This document shows positions 58,701 to 64,000 of a DNA stretch of 64,000 nucleotides, one piece after another. This stretch comes from Paramecium pentaurelia (lineage: Eukaryota > Ciliophora > Oligohymenophorea > Peniculida > Parameciidae). The stretch is from NCBI GenBank assembly GCA_905183005.1, contig CAJJDO010000014.1:373281-437280 (forward strand). The letters are read 5' to 3'. Made by a program: the position numbers and the translations under genes. Position 1 is the first letter of the stretch, and each line of letters opens with the position of its first letter. The notes under the pieces were generated by a model that was not told where the DNA came from, did no database searches, and was given only the letters and a program-made list of their open reading frames with translations.

Positions 58701-61700
58701 TGGAGGTACATGTAAGCATGATATTTCTGTTTTCAAAATCTTTCCATTATTTCCATAACCTAATACAAAACCAATAGCAGACTTTTTAGCCAAGCTGTAT
58801 GAGAAAGTTATGAAATACCACATGCTTTCTAATTCTTCATTTAAAGCAATAACTGAATCCTTCACTTTTTTTCTATCTCCATGATCATAAGTTGAAAAAA
58901 CAAAAGTATTCTCGAATAAAAAGATTGAGAGAGTTCTATCTCCATAAAATGTGAAGTCTCTATAATCTTAGTTAGAAGTCAATCTAGATATAAAATAAAA
59001 AGTCTAAGCCTAACGTGAATGTAATTTAGGAGCACTTTCAGTGTATCTCAACCAAAATCCATATCCATACTCATCCGAATCTTAAAGCATTTCACGATCT
59101 GCAAATTCATATTATTCAGCTGCTTCTCCATCAAATGCACTCTAAACATATTTTGTTGAAACAGGTATAATTATTTTTTCTTAAGATGGTCTTGTATTTA
59201 TCTTATGTTTAGGAGGGCTATATTAAGTAGGCTCATTAGCATTGTATTCATCCTTTAGAGAATGTATTTTTATAGATTTTTCTTTATTTATTTCTTTACT
59301 AATTTCTTTATTTTCTTAACTCGTTTCTTCAACCTTGGCTTTTTCGTTTTTTAATATATCAGAAACAACTTAATCGGGTTACTATTCTTTCTAGTTTTAC
59401 CCATTTGTATCAGATTATAGACCCTCTTATGATTAATTTTTTTATGAGTTATCTTATTATTATTAAGATTGATCTTGAGTTTTCTTGTTTTATTATTATT
59501 TTTGTTCGTCCTGGTTGATACCTGTTTATTTATCACCTTCTTATTTTTCATCATTATCTTTATTATCATCACTTGAAGTTGAATCAAGTAAGTCATCCCA
59601 AGATTATATAATTAATGATCTCTAGTTTTTTGTTTTCTGAACTACAGACGATTTTTTGAAAGCATTATTAACTGGATCAAATTCATAATATATAATTTTG
59701 TCATCGAATTCTTGATAGTAAATATAATTATCTTCCATTTCAGAACCGGTTTAAGAATTATCTTCCCCCTCTACTTCCATTTATGTATCAGACCCTGAAT
59801 TGAAAAGAATCTTTTTGGAAATAGTTTTTGATGCTGGAGCTGAATTAGTTAATGGAATTTCTCCTTCATTTTTTGATTATTCAGTTGGATCATTCGCTGA
59901 TTTAGAGGAGTTCGACTTTTTCAAAGATTGTTTCTTATTATTTTTTCCCAATTTGGCAAATTATTATTTTGTTTTTTTTACAAGTTTTTTCACCATTTTT
60001 TTTAATTTTTTCTTTCCTCCTTTTCCATCTGGTACCTCCTCTTCAACTTCTACTTCAACTTCTACATAATCTTCTTTTCCTTCTTCTGTTGATACAACTC
60101 CACCTTCAGGTTCTTTTGATTATTCGTCTGAATAATAGTCACCATCCTCTTATTTTGATGATTCTTAAGTTTCTGTATTCATGTCTTCATTTTTTTGCTC
60201 TTCATCATCTTTAACTTACTAATGGATTGGTTCTGAAGAGGCATCTTCATCTTTACTTTCATGCTCTTCATCAGCTAGTTACGAGGGCTTTTATGCTTAC
60301 GCTTTTGGTTGTTATTAAGAATCATTTGATTTTGAAGCTGATTATTTTGCAGGCATCTAAGCTTAAAGTTTTGGATTGCTTTTTTTGACAATAACTTCTT
60401 CTTCTACTTTAGATTCTTCTTATTAACTGGGCTTTGGTGGTTGAGATCCAGATTTAGCATTTTATACAATACCCTCTTCCTTAATTTCTTCTTCTTACGA
60501 AGATTAAGCTGGTTTTTCTGATTTTAATTTAGAACTGCTTTTTCTAACAATAGCTTCTTCTTCTACTTTAGGTTCTTCTTATTAACCGGGCTTTGGTGGT
60601 TGAGAGCCAGATTTAGAATTTTTTACAATACCCTCTTCTTTTAATTCTTCTTATTTTGAAGACTAAGTTGGTTTTTCTGATTTTAATTTAGAACTACTTT
60701 TTTTAACAATAACTTCTTCTTCTACTTTAGGTTCTTCTTATTAACTGGGCTTTGGTGGTTGAGAGCCAGATTTAGCATTTTTTACAATACCCTCTTCCTT
60801 AATTTCTTCTTCTTACGAAGATTAAGCTGGTTTTTCTGATTTTAATTTAGAACTGCTTTTTTTTACAATAACTTCTTCTTCTACCTCTGGCTCCTCTTAT
60901 TATTCTTATCTAGTATCTTCTGTATTTTGTTAATCATCTTGTTATTCATTATTTTAACTTTCTATTTCATTTAATTATTCCTCTTCTAGTTCCTTTTCTT
61001 CTTCCTCTTCTATTTCCTATTATTCTTCCTCTTCTATTTCATTTTTTTCCTCTTCCTCTTCACTATCTTATTCAATCTGTTGGGAATGTTCTCCTTCATC
61101 ATCAATAATATCATTAAATGGTGTATCGTCCTCCTCACCCTACGGACAGACTTAATCTTCAAAAGCTATTGAGATATCACCTTCATTTTCATCAGGCAAA
61201 TGAACAATTTTTTAATGTCTCAACTACTTATATTTAGGATTAGACTAAAAGGGCTAATCTTAATTAGCTGCTTATTAGTGAGATGATTAATTATCAAACT
61301 TTGGATCATTAGATTCAGGTTGATCGTATCTACCTGGAGGTAATCTAGTTGAAGGCTATCTTGGTTCTTTTTGACCACCTTGATAATTTGGATTTGATTA
61401 GAATGGCTTATCTTAATTAGCTGCTTATTAGTGAGATGATTAATTATCAAACTTTGGATCATTAGATTCAGGTTGATCGTATCTACCTGGAGGTAATCTA
61501 GTCGAAGGCTATCTTGGTTCTTTTTGACCACCTTGATAATTTGGATTTGATTAGAATGGCTTATCTTAATTAGCTGCTTATTAGTGAGATGATTAATTAT
61601 CAAACTTTGGATCATTAGATTCAGGTTGATCGTATCTACCTGGAGGTAATCTAGTCGAAGGCTATCTTGGTTCTTTTTGACCACCTTGATAATTTGGATT

Positions 61701-63083
61701 TGATTAGAATGGCTTATCTTAATTAGCTGCTTATTAGTGAGATGATTAATTATCAAACTTTGGATCATTAGATTCAGGTTGATCGTATCTACCTGGAGGT
61801 AATCTAGTCGAAGGCTATCTTGGTTCTTTTTGACCACCTTGATAATTTGGATTTGATTAGAATGGCTTATCTTAATTAGCTGCTTATTAGTGAGATGATT
61901 AATTATCAAACTTTGGATCATTAGATTCAGGTTGATCGTATCTACCTGGAGGTAATCTAGTCGAAGGCTATCTTGGTTCTTTTTGACCACCTTGATAATT
62001 TGGATTTGATTAGAATGGCTTATCTTAATTAGCTGCTTATTAGTGAGATGATTAATTATCAAACTTTGGATCATTAGATTCAGGTTGATCGTATCTACCT
62101 GGAGGTAATCTAGTCGAAGGCTATCTTGGTTCTTTTTGACCACCTTGATAATTTGGATTTGATTAGAATGGCTTATCTTAATTAGCTGCTTATTAGTGAG
62201 ATGATTAATTATCAAACTTTGGATCATTAGATTCAGGTTGATCGTATCTACCTGGAGGTAATCTAGTTGAAGGCTATCTTGGTTCTTTTTGACCACCTTG
62301 ATAATTTGGATTTGATTAGAATGGCTTATCTTGATTGGCAGCTTATTAGTGAGATGATTAATTATCAAACTTTGGATCATCAGAAGCAGCTAAATCGGAT
62401 CTTCCAGGTTATAATCTAGTAGAACCAGTATATTCTTTTGGATATTAACTTTCACAATACTATTGTTTATTTTTAAGTTCCTCAATTTTTTTATATAATT
62501 CCTAACTATTTTGATATTGATAGCTCTAATTTAAATATTATTACAGTTGTTGTTCCATATTATATAAGTTTTTAATAATTGTGTTTGCCTTTGTAGCTCT
62601 TTCGCTTTAAGTAGTTACTTAAGAAAATTCCCTCATTTATTATTAAATTTCATCAATACTATATTTTGCCCACTTACTTTCTACTTAAGCTAGAGACATT
62701 TCTGACACTGATGATGAAAGTCTTTGACTGATATGTAAAAACATTTCTGGATATAATTTCTATATAATTACCTTTCTAAATTCCTTCAATATGCTTAACT
62801 TTCTCTACTAATTTAACTATTTATTCAATTATTTAGAGATCCGTCTGTAATTTTTATTAATTATCTATAATATCGATCCATTTAAAAAGCTCTTGAATGA
62901 CAAAATCATAAAATCTTGGCTCCATTTCACAATTAAATCGATCAACACTCAAATGAAATGCTTCTTCTAATTTTAATTCTTTTGATAATTCTTATGCTTA
63001 CCTCTTCCTAAAGTCATTTAATCATTAGATTTAGTTTAGTTGGCAACAGCAACTAAGAGAAGGACTAGAATCAATTTATTCAT
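52737..63083 (-). CDS. Giant secreted repeat protein with about ten LamG-like modules (about 3,400 residues)
   Basis: ATG 63083 opens a signal peptide (MNKLILVLLLVAVANQTKSN). A helical N-terminal region of ~200 residues follows, then about seven 51-residue tandem repeats (RQPSTRLPPGRYDQPESNDP per unit), then an acidic stretch with E-rich runs and about three 53-residue repeats (KSGSQPPKP, EEEIKEEGIV, KKSSSKLKSEKP). After a further acidic/Lys-rich linker come about ten diverged modules of ~210 residues. Each has EYSIGLWTRWL-like, LGDRTL-like, WTYVYFGYxxxxxKAY and G(F)NGxI elements in that order, the layout of concanavalin/LamG beta-sandwiches. The C-terminus reads VPEPKEEKVLALNSAKVDRA before TGA 52737-52739. 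No transmembrane helix was noticed. A few small introns are present; no internal stop outside those was seen on reading. It is probably a surface-coat or extracellular matrix/granule protein. Being one gene rather than two is inferred from the unbroken frame. Confidence 0.75.
60390..60880 (-). repeat. About three 159-bp (53-residue) coding tandem repeats
   Basis: The phrase CTGGGCTTTGGTGG recurs at 60427, 60586 (one base changed) and 60745, exactly 159 nt apart. Units differ by several substitutions, so they are older than the 153-bp array next to them. They encode Lys/Ser/Glu/Pro-rich sequence. Confidence 0.85.
61240..62370 (-). repeat. About seven near-identical 153-bp (51-residue) coding tandem repeats
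   Basis: The phrase GATTTGATTAGAATGGC recurs at 61391, 61544, 61697 and onward at exact 153-nt steps. Inner units differ by at most a base or two; the two end units are more diverged. Each codes for NYQGGQKEPRQPSTRLPPGR then YDQPESNDPKFDNQSSHQQA. Confidence 0.95.
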
Positions 63084-64000
63084 ATTATATTTTATAATCC
63101 GTTTTTATGTTTAATTTGTGCAGACAAAAGGTACAAAATTTTTAATTATAAACAGCATTTATTATTATATTATTGTTATATTGTATTGAAGGACAAGAGA
63201 AAATAGTTTATAAAAATATGAATTAATTGTATCCATTTTTAAGCTATAAATGGGTCGAATCATGCGTATTTTTATTATCGTTTAATTATCTGAAAACCTG
63301 ATTTAGAAAACAATAGAATAACGGATTTGATGCCGCAAAGCATACTAAATAAAATAAAAAGTTATACTAAATAAAATAATAATATTTTATTAATGGTGAA
63401 GAATCCCTAGAGGATTACTAATTACACTCTTTTTATTTATCATTCCTAATATAGATTGTCTTTGGTAAGTATAAATTAATTTATTTTCCATATTGTTCTT
63501 TTGTCGTTAAGTGCAATTTATTTTTCTAAAAGCAAGATCTATTGATAAAAATTAGCATAAAAAAGGCTTAGATTAACATATTTTATCTCTATTAAGATGA
63601 AAAAATTGAGATACTTTAGGAACATAGAAATCCTAGATAAAAATATGTCAATAAAAGATCATACAGTTTTTGAAATAGAAATAAAGATTTAAAAATTGGA
63701 ATTTTAAACTCTTATTATTTTTTTCATTTATAGCAAATAGTTTAAATTAAGTAATTAGTTAAGATTAGTTTCAAAGAAATGCTCAGAGTGAGAAGTTTAG
63801 ATTTAAGGTATTTTAGAATGTGAAAGAGGATAAATTATTGAAGCCATTTAATCAACTACTAAGTAATTATTTAAAGATGGGCATTTTTAAATAAAGAGAA
63901 GAGATGAGATAATATGATTTAGAACTAATGACTTATGATAATTTTTTTTAGTTTTAAAATAAGAAAAAGATATGACTAAGTTAATAGATAAAAAAATTTG
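63084..64000. other. AT-rich end region with possible gene fragments
   Basis: Plus-strand fragments look weakly coding: MNQLYPFLSYKWVESCVFLL (from about 63219), and VKEDKLLKPFNQLLSNYLKM with REEMRQYDLELMTYDNFFQF near 63820-63955. The frames are broken by TGAs and no intron set was found that joins them. This may be the start of a gene continuing past the window, or a degenerate one. Confidence 0.35.

Noticed and set aside
61240..62370. Regularly spaced repeats as a CRISPR array or satellite
   Set aside because: Repeats are head-to-tail without unique spacers, 153 bp, and in frame within a coding sequence of a eukaryote.
61220..62380. 386-residue minus-strand ORF open even in the standard code (MIQSLIINHLTNK... 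repeats)
   Set aside because: It is another frame of the 153-bp repeats. Because the period is a multiple of three and the units are near-identical, any frame free of stops in one unit stays open throughout. The true frame is the Pro/Gln/Asp-rich one continuous with the signal peptide at 63083.
1..64000. tRNA, rRNA or snRNA genes
   Set aside because: No stretch with tRNA-like conserved boxes or rRNA core sequence was recognised in either strand; the intergenic regions are too A/T-rich for these.
1..64000. Unexcised internal eliminated sequences or transposons
   Set aside because: No transposase-like reading frame was recognised, and frame breaks inside genes are explained by short GT...AG introns rather than TA-bounded insertions. 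Small TA-bounded remnants in intergenic DNA cannot be excluded by eye.

Overview
This window is macronuclear DNA from a ciliate, most likely a Paramecium. Three things show it. TAA and TAG are read as glutamine throughout, so TGA is the only stop. Introns are tiny (about 19-30 nt, usually GTA...TAG) and restore known protein families exactly when removed. The DNA is roughly three-quarters A+T or more, with genes packed almost end to end. A trichocyst matrix protein gene (11737-12851) fits Paramecium. Standard-code ORF calls therefore break nearly every gene; the models below were read with the ciliate code and with introns removed by eye.

Layout. 1-8.7 kb: the 5' part of a voltage-gated cation channel, a TPR/DnaJ co-chaperone, an ASH-domain ciliary protein, a mitoch­ondrial-type J-protein and a membrane RING-H2 ligase. 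8.7-18.2 kb: three protein kinases, a trichocyst matrix protein, several unrecognised genes and a divergent histone H4-like variant. 18.5-25.4 kb: ribosomal protein eL41, the autophagy protease ATG4, mitochondrial ribosomal protein bL20m, a GPI8/PIG-K-like protein that seems internally shortened, another RING protein and a polytopic membrane protein. 26-35.5 kb: hypothetical genes, a probable decaying pseudogene, eL29, two large Q/N-rich proteins and a LITAF-domain protein.

36-52.5 kb: FOPNL/FOR20 and PPP2R3C (basal body / microtubule-organising proteins) side by side, a small RVxF/CaaX protein, a CDKL kinase, proteasome subunit alpha 6, a Sec14 lipid-transfer protein with a CaaX end, a MUL1-like ligase, two unrecognised genes, Integrator subunit INTS4, a small unknown and a tandem cyclic-nucleotide-binding protein. 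52.7-63.1 kb: one huge gene for a secreted protein of about 3,400 residues, with three repeat classes including about ten LamG-like modules. The last 0.9 kb holds no gene I can support well.

Common themes are cilia and basal bodies (CFAP74-like, FOPNL, PPP2R3C, CDKL), secretion and cell surface (trichocyst protein, giant repeat protein, GPI8-like), and membrane-linked ubiquitination (three RING proteins). There are no operons. Adjacent genes are separated by as little as 5-10 nt between coding ends, and one same-strand pair appears to overlap. Intron positions and start codons are inferred from reading frame and family similarity, not from transcripts.
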